DNA of 47,976 nucleotides, taken from the NCBI GenBank assembly GCA_030651815.1, contig JAUSBW010000113.1, positions 1 through 47,976 of the forward strand, given 5' to 3'. The notes beneath the pieces were generated by a model. That model was given only the letters and a program-made list of their open reading frames with translations. It was not told the DNA's origin and ran no database searches. Numbering within the stretch: position 1 is the first letter of the stretch; each line of letters opens with the position of its first letter. Below are positions 25,387-34,223 of this stretch, one piece after another. A program made the translations under genes and the position numbers. This DNA comes from Methanoregula sp. (lineage in GTDB: Archaea > Halobacteriota > Methanomicrobia > Methanomicrobiales > Methanospirillaceae).

Positions 25387-25664
25387 TGGGTTCACGGATG
25401 AATCATAACATCCTCAAAGCACTCAGGAAGAAGGGATTTTCTCAAAAGATGTCCGGTCACATCAAACTGACGTTTAGATATAGCGGCAGGGATACATCGA
25501 TCCGCACCTGGGTTAGTCATGGGAAGAAAGAGATCAGCGATCGGCAGCTTGGCATTATGGCAGAACAAATCAGTCTCTCCCGTAAGCAGTTCGATGATCT
25601 GATAGACTGTTCACTTGGCGAGAGTGAACTGATCGCGCTGTACGAGGAGAAGGAAATCCTCTGA
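25386..25664 (+). CDS. Putative toxin partner, possibly HicA-like
   Basis: The 92-residue basic protein overlaps the preceding stop by one base. It begins LKALRKKGFSQ and continues with GHIKLTFRYSGRDTSIRTWVSHGKKE. The order helix, strand with GHIK, strand with charged residues, then SHGKKEI is like HicA/dsRBD-fold mRNA interferases, where a histidine in G-S-H-H is catalytic. Similarity is weak, and the family could be new. The position after a putative antitoxin supports a toxin role. Confidence 0.5.
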   Translation: MGSRMNHNILKALRKKGFSQKMSGHIKLTFRYSGRDTSIRTWVSHGKKEISDRQLGIMAEQISLSRKQFDDLIDCSLGESELIALYEEKEIL

Positions 25665-25684
25665 GTAATTCCGTCAGAGTGTGT

Positions 25685-25719
25685 GATTTTAGCCGATGTT
25701 CTGATACGACCAAAAATTT
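25685..25719 (-). repeat. Dispersed ~35-bp repeat, copy 1
   Basis: GATTTTAGCCGATGTTCTGA-TACGACCAAAAATTT lies between the convergent ends of the toxin-like gene and the GT4 gene. Other copies are at 34580-34614, 34615-34648 and 47138-47173. The last bases overlap the GT4 stop codon. Confidence 0.75.
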
Positions 25720-26854
25720 ACCAATCCCGTTTCTCAATCACATCCCGGTAATAGTCCTCCACATCGGCCGCAATGCAATCCCAGTCAAATGATGCAGCTG
25801 TCGCTATGCATGCCTCCTTCATTTCAGCGTGATGCTCTAACGCAGTACGAATTTTATCGGCAAGATCTTTTGCTGACAAGGTGCAGATGAATCCGGTCTT
25901 CTCTGTGATGAGATCCCGTATCGCATTTGCCGGGTGATCAACGGTTATGACAGGTATCCCGCAGGCCAGTGCTTCAAGCGCCGCGATGCCAAATCCTTCC
26001 CGCGTCGATGGCAGTACACACATTTTTGCGGACTTCATCCGGGCGATGATCTCATCATGATTGTTACGGAATCCGATCATGCGCACATGGGATTCAAGCG
26101 AGAGTTCATGGATGAGCCGCGCAATTGTTTCATGTTCCGGGCCATCGCCGATGATCAGCAACTGATAATTTTTGTTTTCGCGCGAAAGGATGCCCATTGC
26201 ACGGACAAGCAGGTCCACATTTTTTTCTTTAATCAGGCGGCCGACAAAGATGATATCTGAAGTTTCATTGTGCGGCAGAATCGTATTCATTCGTTTCAGG
26301 TCAACGCCGTTCGGGTTGATCCGGACATTTGTCTGGCCGTTTAAGGTCATGAGATTTTTTGCCGTGGTTGCTGAAACGGCAATCATTGCCGGCGTGAGCC
26401 GGGATACCCACCATTCAATGCATTTCCCAAAGAAGCCTGCAATGCCAAGATACGTGTACCAGTAATCCCCCCAGACTTCATGCCAGGTAATCACAAGGGG
26501 AGTTTTTTTAAATCCAATACTGCATTTTGCCGCTATGCAGGAAAAATAGGGAAACTGCTGGCAGTCGATAATATTAAAGTTCTCTTCACGCAGCCGGAAA
26601 AAAAGGGCGATGCTAAATGAGATCGCTTCACGGACCGTTCTTCTTCCTTGGGAGTAGAGATTTTGTGCCGGACAGACGCCATGAAGGGTGACACCGTCAC
26701 TTTTTACGATATCGTTGCCATCCCAGAATTTCATCCCGTACAGGTGGACATCGTGTCCGTGACGGGAAAGCCGGATCGCCAGTTCCCATACGCGTTTTTC
26801 CACACCGCCTTTGACGTAAGGGTAAATAACATCGTAGATGATGGCGATCTTCAT
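25718..26854 (-). CDS. Glycosyltransferase family 4
   Basis: This is a GT-B fold sugar transferase, 378 residues, likely at the inner face of the membrane. The N-terminal PYVKGGVEKRVWELA (residues 12-26) is the usual GG-x-E loop. The C-terminal domain shows DIIFVGRLIKEKNVDLLVRA (about 200-219) and the donor site CVLPSTREGFGIAALEALACG (about 285-305, E-x7-E motif). The donor and acceptor sugars cannot be read from sequence. Its place between aglB and a GT2 suggests assembly of the N-glycan or a surface polymer. Confidence 0.92.
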   Translation of the reverse strand: MKIAIIYDVIYPYVKGGVEKRVWELAIRLSRHGHDVHLYGMKFWDGNDIVKSDGVTLHGVCPAQNLYSQGRRTVREAISFSIALFFRLREENFNIIDCQQFPYFSCIAAKCSIGFKKTPLVITWHEVWGDYWYTYLGIAGFFGKCIEWWVSRLTPAMIAVSATTAKNLMTLNGQTNVRINPNGVDLKRMNTILPHNETSDIIFVGRLIKEKNVDLLVRAMGILSRENKNYQLLIIGDGPEHETIARLIHELSLESHVRMIGFRNNHDEIIARMKSAKMCVLPSTREGFGIAALEALACGIPVITVDHPANAIRDLITEKTGFICTLSAKDLADKIRTALEHHAEMKEACIATAASFDWDCIAADVEDYYRDVIEKRDW

Positions 26855-26982
26855 TGTGGTAACCTAAGGTTGAATGTAATTCTTTTGTATACCAGCGAGT
26901 GTTTTTCGCTCATGGATTATCTCTGTGTGAGTGAGAGATATCATTACGTAAAATGCTCACAGATCCCACTCACACAGTATCC

Positions 26983-28149
26983 TCAAATACCCTTGTCATG
27001 ATTGTTGTTCTCGTTTAGGAGCATCATACTCTGGAAGACAGCAAAGAGAACGATCTGGAGACCGCTGATAATCAATACAAGTGAAATGATTGCTGTGGAG
27101 ATCTCGGAAAGAACCCCGAAATCCACAGCTATCCATTGGATAAGGATATTGAGTCCAATGAGTACTCCGACAAACAGGAGAAAAGATCCCAGCACAAGAA
27201 ACTTTTCAAGATTGCTGTAGCTCATAATACGTTTTATAATGCCCACATTATCCTCATATCCATGGATAACTGAATAGGTCTTCATTAAAAAACCCGTAAG
27301 CACAAACTGGAGACCGCCCATGATCAGGATTGCCCCGAGAATGAAGGTATGAAGATGGGATGATTCAACATTGCCCTGGAGAGAGAAAAATACCATGAGC
27401 AGAACCCCCACCAGGGAAAATGCCAGTCCCGGAATTGCCACAAAGGGCAATGGCTTCATGAGCAGGACAAACCGTATGTGTCTCCAGCCATCAGCAAAGC
27501 TGTGCAGTTTTGAGGGGCTCACCCGTGGGTAATAATCGATTGGCACTTCCACAATGTTCATCTGCTCTTTTGAGGCCATGACAAGCATCTCTGAGGCAAA
27601 TTCCATGCCACCGGTTTTGATTGGCAACCGGTCAAGTGCTTCACGGGTGATTGCACGAAAACCACTATGGGTATCCGTGAACCGGGTATGAAAGATGGTA
27701 TTTACCATCCATGTCAGGACGGGATTGCCGAGATACCGGTGGAGAGGGGTCATCGCACCTTTATGGATGGTTCCTTTGAACCGCGATCCGATCACAAAAT
27801 CTGCACCGGTTTTTAACGGAGCGAGGAGTTTTGGGATCTCTGAAAAATCATAGGTGTTGTCGGAGTCACCGAGGACTATGTAGCGTCCTTGTGCGTGTTC
27901 AAATCCGTAGAGGTATGCATTACCATAACCGTTTTTTCCTGGTTTTATCACCCGCGCACCAAGGGATTGTGCAATCGTTGCTGTTTTGTCGGAAGACGAA
28001 TCCACTACAATGATCTCGCCGTTGATTGCGTGGTCATGGAACACTTTCTGAATTTTTGTTATACACTCGCCGATAGTATGCTCTTCGTCAAGAGCGGGCA
28101 GTACAACTGAAACATCAAGGGGGTAGGTAGTGCCGGATAGTGTTTCCAT
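26983..28149 (-). CDS. Membrane-bound glycosyltransferase family 2 (dolichol-phosphate sugar synthase-like)
   Basis: The catalytic GT-A domain is residues 10-240: SVVLPALDEEHTIGECI, then IIVVDSSSDKT (about 43-53), YIVLGDSDNTYDFSEIPKL (DxD-like, about 90-108), FVIGSRFKG and THSGFRAITREAL. The last 150 residues contain four membrane helices. This resembles DPM1/AglD-type enzymes that charge dolichol or polyprenyl phosphate with a sugar. It precedes the GT4 gene by about 130 bases on the same strand; they may be co-transcribed. Confidence 0.92.
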   Translation of the reverse strand: METLSGTTYPLDVSVVLPALDEEHTIGECITKIQKVFHDHAINGEIIVVDSSSDKTATIAQSLGARVIKPGKNGYGNAYLYGFEHAQGRYIVLGDSDNTYDFSEIPKLLAPLKTGADFVIGSRFKGTIHKGAMTPLHRYLGNPVLTWMVNTIFHTRFTDTHSGFRAITREALDRLPIKTGGMEFASEMLVMASKEQMNIVEVPIDYYPRVSPSKLHSFADGWRHIRFVLLMKPLPFVAIPGLAFSLVGVLLMVFFSLQGNVESSHLHTFILGAILIMGGLQFVLTGFLMKTYSVIHGYEDNVGIIKRIMSYSNLEKFLVLGSFLLFVGVLIGLNILIQWIAVDFGVLSEISTAIISLVLIISGLQIVLFAVFQSMMLLNENNNHDKGI

Positions 28150-28304
28150 GATTTGTCCTTAAGGGATTTTTTTAAATAATGTTAAAATGAATCGGTGCCA
28201 CATTCAATAAACTCATCGATAAAAGATTTACACCCATAGAAGTTGTCCAACGATCCATGATAAATGTTGGAAAGCCAAACGGGAAAAACAGGCAGAACAG
28301 GGAA

Positions 28305-28487
28305 ATGTTCATTTTTGTTGAGATTAAAGTAGACTACTTATATCTCAACTTAAACTGGTCGACCGGCTTGCAGAACTCAGGTTTCTGGAAGACCAGTATT
28401 CATCAGAACAATCCGGATTTCTTGTTATCTACGGGACGCCGCGTAGGCAAGACCACACTCTTAATCTCATTTATTGAGGGTAAATAA
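28305..28487 (+). pseudogene. Broken archaeal ATPase (PF01637-type), N-terminal fragment
   Basis: ATG 28305 opens MFIFV. The coding then appears in the next frame from about 28361 (DRLAELRFLEDQYSSEQSGF, then LVIYG) and returns to the first frame for GRRVGKTTLLISFIEGK before a stop at 28487. Together these make the normal start of an archaeal ATPase, including Walker A. A segment of about 40 bases (28320-28360), bounded by GAGAT and ATCTC, interrupts it. Only about 45 codons of a gene of about 450 remain. The intact paralogue at 31729-33156 has the same motif order. Confidence 0.8.
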
Positions 28488-28618
28488 TTATTTTCCCGTT
28501 TTTTTTTCGCCACTGTTCGCATTTTAACTGTCATTTTGTGGACTTTAAATTGGCGGTAGACAATTCACCGGGCTTTACTTGTTTGCAAAAATCCAGTCTG
28601 GGGAAAACAAAGCCGCAA

Positions 28619-29074
28619 TTACGTACATTCTTTACCGGAACAATATTCCGTCGGAGTAATAACCTGCAGAGCAGTCCTGGTAAGGTAATGTGCGGTATTC
28701 CAGGTAACAAGGGTATCACAGTCATGTGATTCGGCTACCCAGAGTATTTTTGCATCGCCATACCGGATTCCCCGCTCCATCACAGCCATGATCCGGACGC
28801 AATATTCAACCCAGAAAAGTTCCGGTGTCTTAAGGTCAAGGGAAGGGTAGAGAATACGCATGTCGCCTGCACCAACATACGTTTCAAGGATCATTTTTGC
28901 TGCAGCGCTCTTTCCTGCAGCTGATACAATCCCTGCGAGTTCCATGAGATTATACACCGTAGTTCCCCGATCATGGCAGCTGGAGATTTTCATGAACGAT
29001 TCTGTTTCTTCGTATCTCTTGTCATGCGTGAAGAGGTGATAGATGGCAAGTACATCGGTATCGATAGCAATCAC
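28619..29074 (-). CDS. PIN-domain toxin (VapC-like)
   Basis: This is a probable endoribonuclease toxin, 151 residues. It starts MIAIDTDVLAIYHLF (first Asp), has NLMELAGIV (Glu near 43) and ends with YGDAKILWVAES and TLVTWNTAHY (later Asp and Asn), the acidic quartet layout of PIN domains. The start overlaps the stop of the upstream RHH gene (ATGA at 29074-29071), the normal order antitoxin then toxin. Confidence 0.88.
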   Translation of the reverse strand: MIAIDTDVLAIYHLFTHDKRYEETESFMKISSCHDRGTTVYNLMELAGIVSAAGKSAAAKMILETYVGAGDMRILYPSLDLKTPELFWVEYCVRIMAVMERGIRYGDAKILWVAESHDCDTLVTWNTAHYLTRTALQVITPTEYCSGKECT

Positions 29075-29385
29075 CTTCGCACCTCTGTTATGATATCATC
29101 GATGCTATCAGTGCCAAATGCCTCTGTTATCCCGTTCATAATGTCCTGCAATTCGAGTATCTTCCGGAGATCTTCGATCGATCCCTGTACAGATTTACCC
29201 ATGTAACTCTTGAGGAGCGCTTTTTTGAACGGATCCTCTACTTCATATGCAAGGACAAGCCGCCGGACGCTATCAATAATCGCTTCTGATCTGCTGGAAT
29301 AGATCCCTTCAGCAGAAAGCCGGTCAAGCACCTGGACGAGCCGTTGTGGCATGCGTACCTGGACGAGTTTGCTTGTTGTTGTCAT
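29071..29385 (-). CDS. Ribbon-helix-helix antitoxin
   Basis: ATG 29385 (MTTTSKLVQVRMPQRL) is preferred to ATG 29397 because the RHH strand begins there; the longer form adds four residues. Residues 5-45 contain the strand LVQVRMP and the helices LVQVLDRLSAEGIYSSRSEAIIDSVR, a ribbon-helix-helix DNA-binding fold as in CopG/ParD. The acidic C-terminus probably wraps the PIN toxin encoded next. A small palindrome TACAA-ttg-TTGTA (29397-29409) near the start is a candidate operator. Confidence 0.85.
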   Translation of the reverse strand: MTTTSKLVQVRMPQRLVQVLDRLSAEGIYSSRSEAIIDSVRRLVLAYEVEDPFKKALLKSYMGKSVQGSIEDLRKILELQDIMNGITEAFGTDSIDDIITEVRR

Positions 29386-29622
29386 GCGATCAAACATACA
29401 ATTGTTGTAATGGTATTAAATGATGCTGACGTCATTTATTCGGTCACTTGTGAAACGGGCCTGGGTGAAATCACTGAATATCAATTACATAAAATTAATT
29501 ATATTCAATTCTTTATAAATATATAAAGGCATCGTCTATGAGGATGCGAAAAAATGCCACGAGTTATTTAAAAAGTATGAACTAAAAGTAGTCTGGCCTT
29601 AACCTGACAGGTGTGCCAGATA

Positions 29623-29775
29623 ATGGAGAGTATTTCCGCATTTTCCAACAATGTCTGCGGAACCATTCTGCTGGGAGTACGCGATCGGGGAGAAATCATG
29701 GAAGTCGATGTTGGGAGAAAAACTCTCGAAAATCTCGCGGTTTATGCCAAACGAATTCCCCCACTCAGATCCTGA
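29623..29775 (+). pseudogene. Possible AlbA_2/Schlafen-type DNA-binding domain fragment
   Basis: The frame from ATG 29623 reads MESISAFSNNVCGTILLGVR, then DRGEIMEVDVGRKTLENLA, before a stop at 29775. This resembles the AlbA_2 core, where A-F-A-N-x-x-G-G-T-[IL]-L-I-G-V is followed by D-x-G-x-I-x-G-V. The gene lacks the upstream strand and downstream AAA_4 part. Further open reading in other frames to about 30040 is not recognisable. Confidence is limited because only about 50 residues are available. Confidence 0.45.
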
Positions 29776-30026
29776 TCCTGACCTGCCTGTGTTTTGGTAA
29801 AAGATCAGGACCGTGTCCGTCATGGCAGGTTTGTTTTTTAATCGGGACACTCATCAGAAACGGGTTCTGGAGAATGGATACTATCATCTGGTTGTCCTGT
29901 GGCACAAGAACCCCATTTGCAGCGGCGTGATCAGCGCCTGTTACAGTGAAACATGGTTTTTAGATCTCACACATGTAAGGCAAAAGGTCGTCTTCTGGAT
30001 CATCATATTCCCGGATAAAAATGAGA

Positions 30027-30413
30027 TCAGTGGCTTTTGATAAACAGAACGTTTGGGAGATCTTTGAAGTGCAAATCGCCGGTTACAATCTTGTGATTGC
30101 CGATATGGGCGGTGGCTAAAATAATGGCATCAGCCGTTCCCCCCTTGAATCCTTTATATTTAAATTTCCCTGCAAGAATTGCTATCTCTGAGGACACAGG
30201 CACAGGCAGGCTTCTGTAGAGAATATCTTCAACACATTCGTCAGCTTCATCCTCCCCGACTTTAGGAATAAGAGATCGCAATATTTCTGTCAGGGTGATC
30301 GAAGAAACGTAGAGATTTTCATCGCCATCGATATATGCTGTAATTTCAGGGTTGTTCGTCTCATAATATTCAACCCAGGTCCAGGTATCAATGACGAGTC
30401 CGATACGGATCAT
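30027..30413 (-). CDS. vapC: PIN-domain toxin (VapC)
   Basis: The 128-residue PIN protein has first Asp in LVIDTWTWVEYYE, Glu in LTEIL near 42, and GGTADAIILATAHIGNHKIVTGD (about 89-112) with the late Asp pair, a textbook VapC ending. Translation start is within the end of the antitoxin gene (overlap 30388-30413). It is expected to cleave RNA when the antitoxin is degraded. Confidence 0.9.
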   Translation of the reverse strand: MIRIGLVIDTWTWVEYYETNNPEITAYIDGDENLYVSSITLTEILRSLIPKVGEDEADECVEDILYRSLPVPVSSEIAILAGKFKYKGFKGGTADAIILATAHIGNHKIVTGDLHFKDLPNVLFIKSH

Positions 30414-30645
30414 CCTCCTCCCTTACAAAGGGACCGATTCCCGGGTGCGTCCCTGCTGCGGAGGAACGTGATTTCCGGTGTTTCTTAAACAAAAACAGAA
30501 TTGCTTCCTCGTAGGTTTCCACATGGGCTTCCTGTTTTATCAGATCCAGTTTATCTTTGGTTATGGGAGACACCTGAATGGTTGTCCTTGAAGGCTTTCC
30601 CCGAAGGGATTGGGGATTTGTTGGGGCGGTAACCGCTTCTGCCAT
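30388..30645 (-). CDS. VapB-like antitoxin
   Basis: The 85-residue protein has a Pro/Thr-rich start, then RTTIQVSPITKDKLDLIKQEAHVETYEEAILFLF in two halves. This is the pattern of archaeal VapB-type antitoxins in which 'SPITKDKLDLIK' precedes a helix ending in E-E-A. The acidic or charged tail likely binds VapC. A perfect 8-bp palindrome covers the start codon. Confidence 0.8.
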   Translation of the reverse strand: MAEAVTAPTNPQSLRGKPSRTTIQVSPITKDKLDLIKQEAHVETYEEAILFLFKKHRKSRSSAAGTHPGIGPFVREEDDPYRTRH

Positions 30646-30661
30646 AGTTATACACTATGGC
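30641..30661 (-). promoter_or_regulatory. Perfect palindromic operator overlapping the vapB start
   Basis: GCCATAGT (30641-30648) and ACTATGGC (30654-30661) are perfect arms around TATAC. The antitoxin ATG (30645-30643) is inside the left arm, as expected for an autoregulated, nearly leaderless toxin-antitoxin operon. Confidence 0.7.
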
Positions 30662-30902
30662 AGTGCAAATGATTAAGCTTTGTTTTTAAGGCTATGTGAA
30701 TGGCCTGGCATGAGATTTCAGGTATGTAATCTGAATTTTTTCTCAAATCGCCGACATTACAGGGGCAAGAGTCTGATCTTGCTGATCGCTCACCAATACG
30801 ATCCGTTAAAGAGCCTTATCACTACATCCATGGAAGCAGAGATAATCCCCTGGATTTACATCTCCAATTATTTAAATAAATTAAAAACATACGTAAACAT
30901 AC

Positions 30903-31157
30903 ATGGGCACCATTACGATTAGCATCAATGATGATACCGAGAAGCGTTTCAGAGAGGCGGCAAAAAAGAAGCTGGGCGAGCGGAAAGGATACCTGGGCAA
31001 GGCAACAACCGAAGCCCTGGAGTGCTGGGTCCGGAAGCAGACACAGGAGGAGGTCGCACGAGACGCACTTGTGCTTCTGGAAACGGGACATCACCTCGGC
31101 AAGCACCTCTATATGGAACGAAAGGACCTCTATGACCGCGCGACCGGCTCTTATTGA
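30903..31157 (+). CDS. Antitoxin-like ribbon-helix-helix protein
   Basis: The 84-residue protein starts GTITISINDDTEKRFREAAKKK, an RHH-like strand and helix, then KATTEALECWVRKQ. The rest is charged and likely wraps the toxin. The end overlaps the downstream PIN gene by 26 bases. The upstream sequence holds a TATA-like ATTTAAATAA near 30870 and two ACATAC direct repeats just before the ATG. Confidence 0.8.
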   Translation: MGTITISINDDTEKRFREAAKKKLGERKGYLGKATTEALECWVRKQTQEEVARDALVLLETGHHLGKHLYMERKDLYDRATGSY

Positions 31158-31584
31158 TACGAATGTCCTCTGCTATGCCCTCGATGCAGGAGAACCGGAG
31201 AAGCGGGCGGTGGCAGCAGAACTTCTCTCCCAATGCTGGCGCTCCGAGAGCGCTCTTTCCGTTTCTGTGCAAAACCTTGCAGAGTTCTCAGTTGTTATGA
31301 CGGAGAAAGCAAAACACCCGCTGCCGGATGCCGTTGTTACGCGGTTTATCCGGGATATCGTCTCGTACGACGGCTGGACTGTAATCGGCTATGACCCGGG
31401 GACAATCATGGATGCTATTGGTATCGGGCGCAAGTACTCCCTCCACTTCTGGGACGCCCTGCTTGCTGCGACCATGAAACAGCACAATATTGGCACGATC
31501 TATACTGAGGATTCGCATTTTAAAAAGGTCCCGTGGATAACAGTTATCAACCCGTTTACCAACGCGTCAAATACCAACGAATAA
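31132..31584 (+). CDS. PIN-domain toxin
   Basis: ATG 31132 gives a 150-residue PIN domain beginning ARPALIDTNVLCYALD (first Asp). It has NLAEFSVVM (Glu near 47) and ends with YSLHFWDALLAATMKQHNIGTIYTEDSHF, giving the second and third Asp. The open frame extends far upstream, but that part overlaps the antitoxin and is not homologous. It forms a module with the preceding gene. Confidence 0.9.
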   Translation: MTARPALIDTNVLCYALDAGEPEKRAVAAELLSQCWRSESALSVSVQNLAEFSVVMTEKAKHPLPDAVVTRFIRDIVSYDGWTVIGYDPGTIMDAIGIGRKYSLHFWDALLAATMKQHNIGTIYTEDSHFKKVPWITVINPFTNASNTNE

Positions 31585-31621
31585 AAATCTGTCAAAATGG
31601 GCAAGTTTCAGCAAAATAATG

Positions 31622-31735
31622 CACGGCACGCCCAGCATGTACGCCTCCTTCTGCATGCCGCTCAAGCAGGTCAGGATCTTTTTTTAAGTGTCCCATCAGT
31701 TGGATCAATGTCAAGGTACCTGAGCGATTCAGTGA
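31622..31735 (-). pseudogene. wecB-like (UDP-GlcNAc 2-epimerase) fragment, minus strand
   Basis: On the minus strand, ESLRYLDI from the first part of the segment matches the WecB pattern E-P-L-x-Y-L-D-M. In another frame, SGMQKEAYMLGVPC corresponds to the conserved S-G-G-x-Q-K-E-A-[YF]-x-L-G-V-P-C that follows in WecB. The frames differ and the intervening region is shortened, so this is a decayed fragment. Part of it resembles 33521-33580. Confidence 0.65.
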
Positions 31736-33156
31736 TTTGGACATTCTATGGCATCCAATCCCTTTCTGCACTTTAAAAAGAGCATCATCAGGTCATTTAA
31801 GTCTAACGCGAGGCACTTGTCACTCACTGGAGGACGCCGGGAGAATGACCGGGCGACCACACACAAAAATTCTTCTCGCCGGTCATTATGCCAGGATACT
31901 CCTGCCGCTTTTGACGCCAGATCCGCAAACACCCGTTCTCCATTCACATCATCCTGCCATTTGCACTCACAAAACAGGATCTTCTGTTCATCCTCCCGCA
32001 GCGCAACGATATCAATCTCCTCCCCCTTGTGCCACCAGCTCCCGATTCGGGTAAACACGAAGGGAAGGCATGAATGCTGGTTATACAACTCAAAAAGGTC
32101 CATTACCATTGCCTCAAAATGTTTTCCCACATATCCGGAAAACTGCGGTTTGACATACTGCTCCATGAGGATATCAGTATTCCCGCGTTCCAGTGTGTCA
32201 CGGTAGGGATTGACGAACCGGAACCAGAAATCAAAGAGGTTGTCCGAGAGATAATAGAGACCTTTCCGGCTCTTTGTGTTTTCCGTAACCGGGATCTTTC
32301 TGTGTACAAGGTGGAGATCGATTAAAACGGAAAGGTACTTATTCACCACGCTTTTAGATAACCCGGTATCGTTACAGATGAGACCTATACGATGGTTTCC
32401 CTGTGCTAGAGAGAAGAGGATGGAGAAATAATAGCGAGGCTCAAAGAGCTCTGACCGGAGCACAAACTCGACATCCCGGAACAGGAATGAATCCTCCCTC
32501 ATTACATGACGAGAAATATTGGTCATGATATCCTTTGAGGGATCGGCAGCCATGATGTAGGCAGGCGTACCGCCAAATACTGCATAGAACTCTACGGATT
32601 TTTTTAAGTCCCGCAGATAAGTAAGAACATGAATAAACCGCAGGGGTTGAAGAAGGATCTGCCCGGTCCTCCTTCCGAACAGGGGGCTCTTATATGCCAT
32701 GGTGATCGACTCCATCATGGAGATGCTCGAACCTGACAGGATTAAAAAGACTCCGGTATCTTTGAGCTGGCTATCCCAGTAGCCTTGCAACAGAGATGGG
32801 AGAGATGAGTCTCCCGCTACCAGATAAGGAAATTCATCAAATGCGATCACCACCCTCTCTTCGGTATGTGCAAGCAGGTACAGAAAGACACTGTCCCAGT
32901 CTGAAAAACCGTTCTTCTGGAGAAAAGGGTCTTTGAAAAAGGCGCCGAGGTCCGCAGCCATTTTCCTTAACTGGAGACTCTTTGATTCCTCCCGTGCAAG
33001 GACACGAATCCCGTGGTGTGAACTGAGGAACTGGTCGATGAGCTCACTCTTTCCAACCCTCCTTCGTCCATACAGCACAATAAATTCTGCTTTCCCGCTC
33101 TCATACCGTTCCTGCAGGTGGGCAAGCTCACGGGTGCGGTTTATGAATATACTCAT
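31729..33156 (-). CDS. Archaeal AAA+ family ATPase with DUF234 nuclease-like C-terminus
   Basis: The 475 residues include the N-terminal start SIFINRTRELAHLQERY, Walker A GRRRVGKS (30-37) and Walker B VVIAFDEFPYL (102-112). A winged-helix region occurs near 255-330 (GLSKSVVNKYLSVL). The C-terminal DUF234 domain (about 330-470) starts YLSDNLFDFWFRFVNPY and carries GEEIDIVALRED and FCECKW, which looks like a PD-(D/E)XK nuclease core. Such proteins are abundant in archaea, often near mobile DNA; the function is unknown. A palindrome sits directly at its start. Confidence 0.9.
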   Translation of the reverse strand: MSIFINRTRELAHLQERYESGKAEFIVLYGRRRVGKSELIDQFLSSHHGIRVLAREESKSLQLRKMAADLGAFFKDPFLQKNGFSDWDSVFLYLLAHTEERVVIAFDEFPYLVAGDSSLPSLLQGYWDSQLKDTGVFLILSGSSISMMESITMAYKSPLFGRRTGQILLQPLRFIHVLTYLRDLKKSVEFYAVFGGTPAYIMAADPSKDIMTNISRHVMREDSFLFRDVEFVLRSELFEPRYYFSILFSLAQGNHRIGLICNDTGLSKSVVNKYLSVLIDLHLVHRKIPVTENTKSRKGLYYLSDNLFDFWFRFVNPYRDTLERGNTDILMEQYVKPQFSGYVGKHFEAMVMDLFELYNQHSCLPFVFTRIGSWWHKGEEIDIVALREDEQKILFCECKWQDDVNGERVFADLASKAAGVSWHNDRREEFLCVVARSFSRRPPVSDKCLALDLNDLMMLFLKCRKGLDAIECPNH

Positions 33157-33191
33157 AAGTATAATACTTTAAAGTGTACTAAATAATACTT
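33157..33191 (-). promoter_or_regulatory. Palindromic promoter region of the DUF234 ATPase
   Basis: AAGTAT-A-ATACTT (33157-33169) is a perfect palindrome touching the ATG at 33156. On the minus strand AAGTATTAT occurs twice in this region, about 24 bases apart, and AGTGTACT (33173-33180) lies between. TATA box and operator functions probably overlap. Confidence 0.5.
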
Positions 33192-33913
33192 CCTGTTACA
33201 TGACACACGTCGACAACACCTGATGGCCGGAGAGCGACAAAATACACGGCAAAATGTTATCTGTTTTTTTGTAGTCCGCTACCTTCATTCAGCAGCGTTC
33301 GGATCTTCTCTGCTGCTGCCCTTTGTCGGGTAGAGATCACGTTGCGGTTTTTTTTAAGAATGGGTGCCCTCGAGTGCTGACAGGATCTTTTCTTCATCTG
33401 ATCCGGTAAGTTCATTCCAGCCATCATTGACACGTCTCTATCCACACAGTATTTTCCCGTAGGGTAATGCAGGGTACACCAGGCAGATGTGCTTCATTCT
33501 GTACATCGCCGGAATCGGAGAGGATCTTTTTGTGGGGCCCACCAGTTGGATCATGTCAAGGTACCCGAGCGGTTCCATGCATCGCCAGGATTGCCAGCCG
33601 GGAACCGGGTGGTTCCTAATGACGCGGGGACCCTCGTCTTCTGTGCCGATCGGTGAGGGGCAGCGGATGAGGGGGTTTTGTGCTCCCGCGTTTTCGTGTG
33701 CTATTGACCCGGGGCTGTGTCAGGTTTGTCCGGAGCTGGTGGCTGCGGGCGATTACACTCACAAACACATATTCCGTGTGGGATCTTTTCAGCCAGAAGG
33801 CGGTGAACCTTATCGGCTGCCGGTTTTATTCCTGGCTGTTTTCTGAAAACGGGCATGATCAAAATGATGGTTTTTTTAAGGGGCGGTGATATTGATCGAT
33901 CTGATCAGTCGGA
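33192..33913. other. Gene-poor region with wecB-like debris
   Basis: No intact gene. The minus strand reading of about 33525-33600 gives [13 protein letters not shown], a WecB motif, and this segment is similar to 31673-31730. The rest, including the open plus-strand frames between 33487 and 33889 and a minus-strand 62-codon frame (33445-33257), has no recognised family. Base composition rises in G+C compared with the flanks. Confidence 0.5.
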
Positions 33914-34038
33914 TGCCTCCCAATAGCATCCATTAGCGTACATTTTAAACCCGGTATCTACCCCGGTTTGCCTTAAATCACCCCAAAATAGCGGTTCCCC
34001 AAATCGGTGTGACGGAATTCCCCCTTTTCTGCAACCTA
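33914..34038. repeat. Long direct repeat, copy A (~130 bp)
   Basis: This copy shares with 34224-34352 the blocks TAGCATCCATTAGCGTACAT, TTTTAAAC, AAATCACC, CAAAATAGCG and AATCGGTGTGACGGAATTCC. Similarity weakens past 34040 but the block ACGACGGAGA recurs in both. No reading frame or known structure explains it. Confidence 0.75.
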
Positions 34039-34223
34039 AAGCCGCTCCGGCCAGCCAAAGACCTTCGTGGGGTGTAATGCCTCACGACGGAGACCTCTGC
34101 CACCAGGGAAACCCCGGGTCTCATCTCCCCCCATGGGTTCCAAAGGTCATATCCGGATCACGGGATCCGGAAAAAACCCTGTTTTTTCCATCCCAACAAC
34201 CCATCGGTCATCTTCACGCTGAT

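Noticed and set aside
33487-33889. Plus-strand ORFs of 119 and 69 codons
   Set aside because: They overlap each other in different frames, cross a minus-strand wecB-like fragment, and resemble nothing known.
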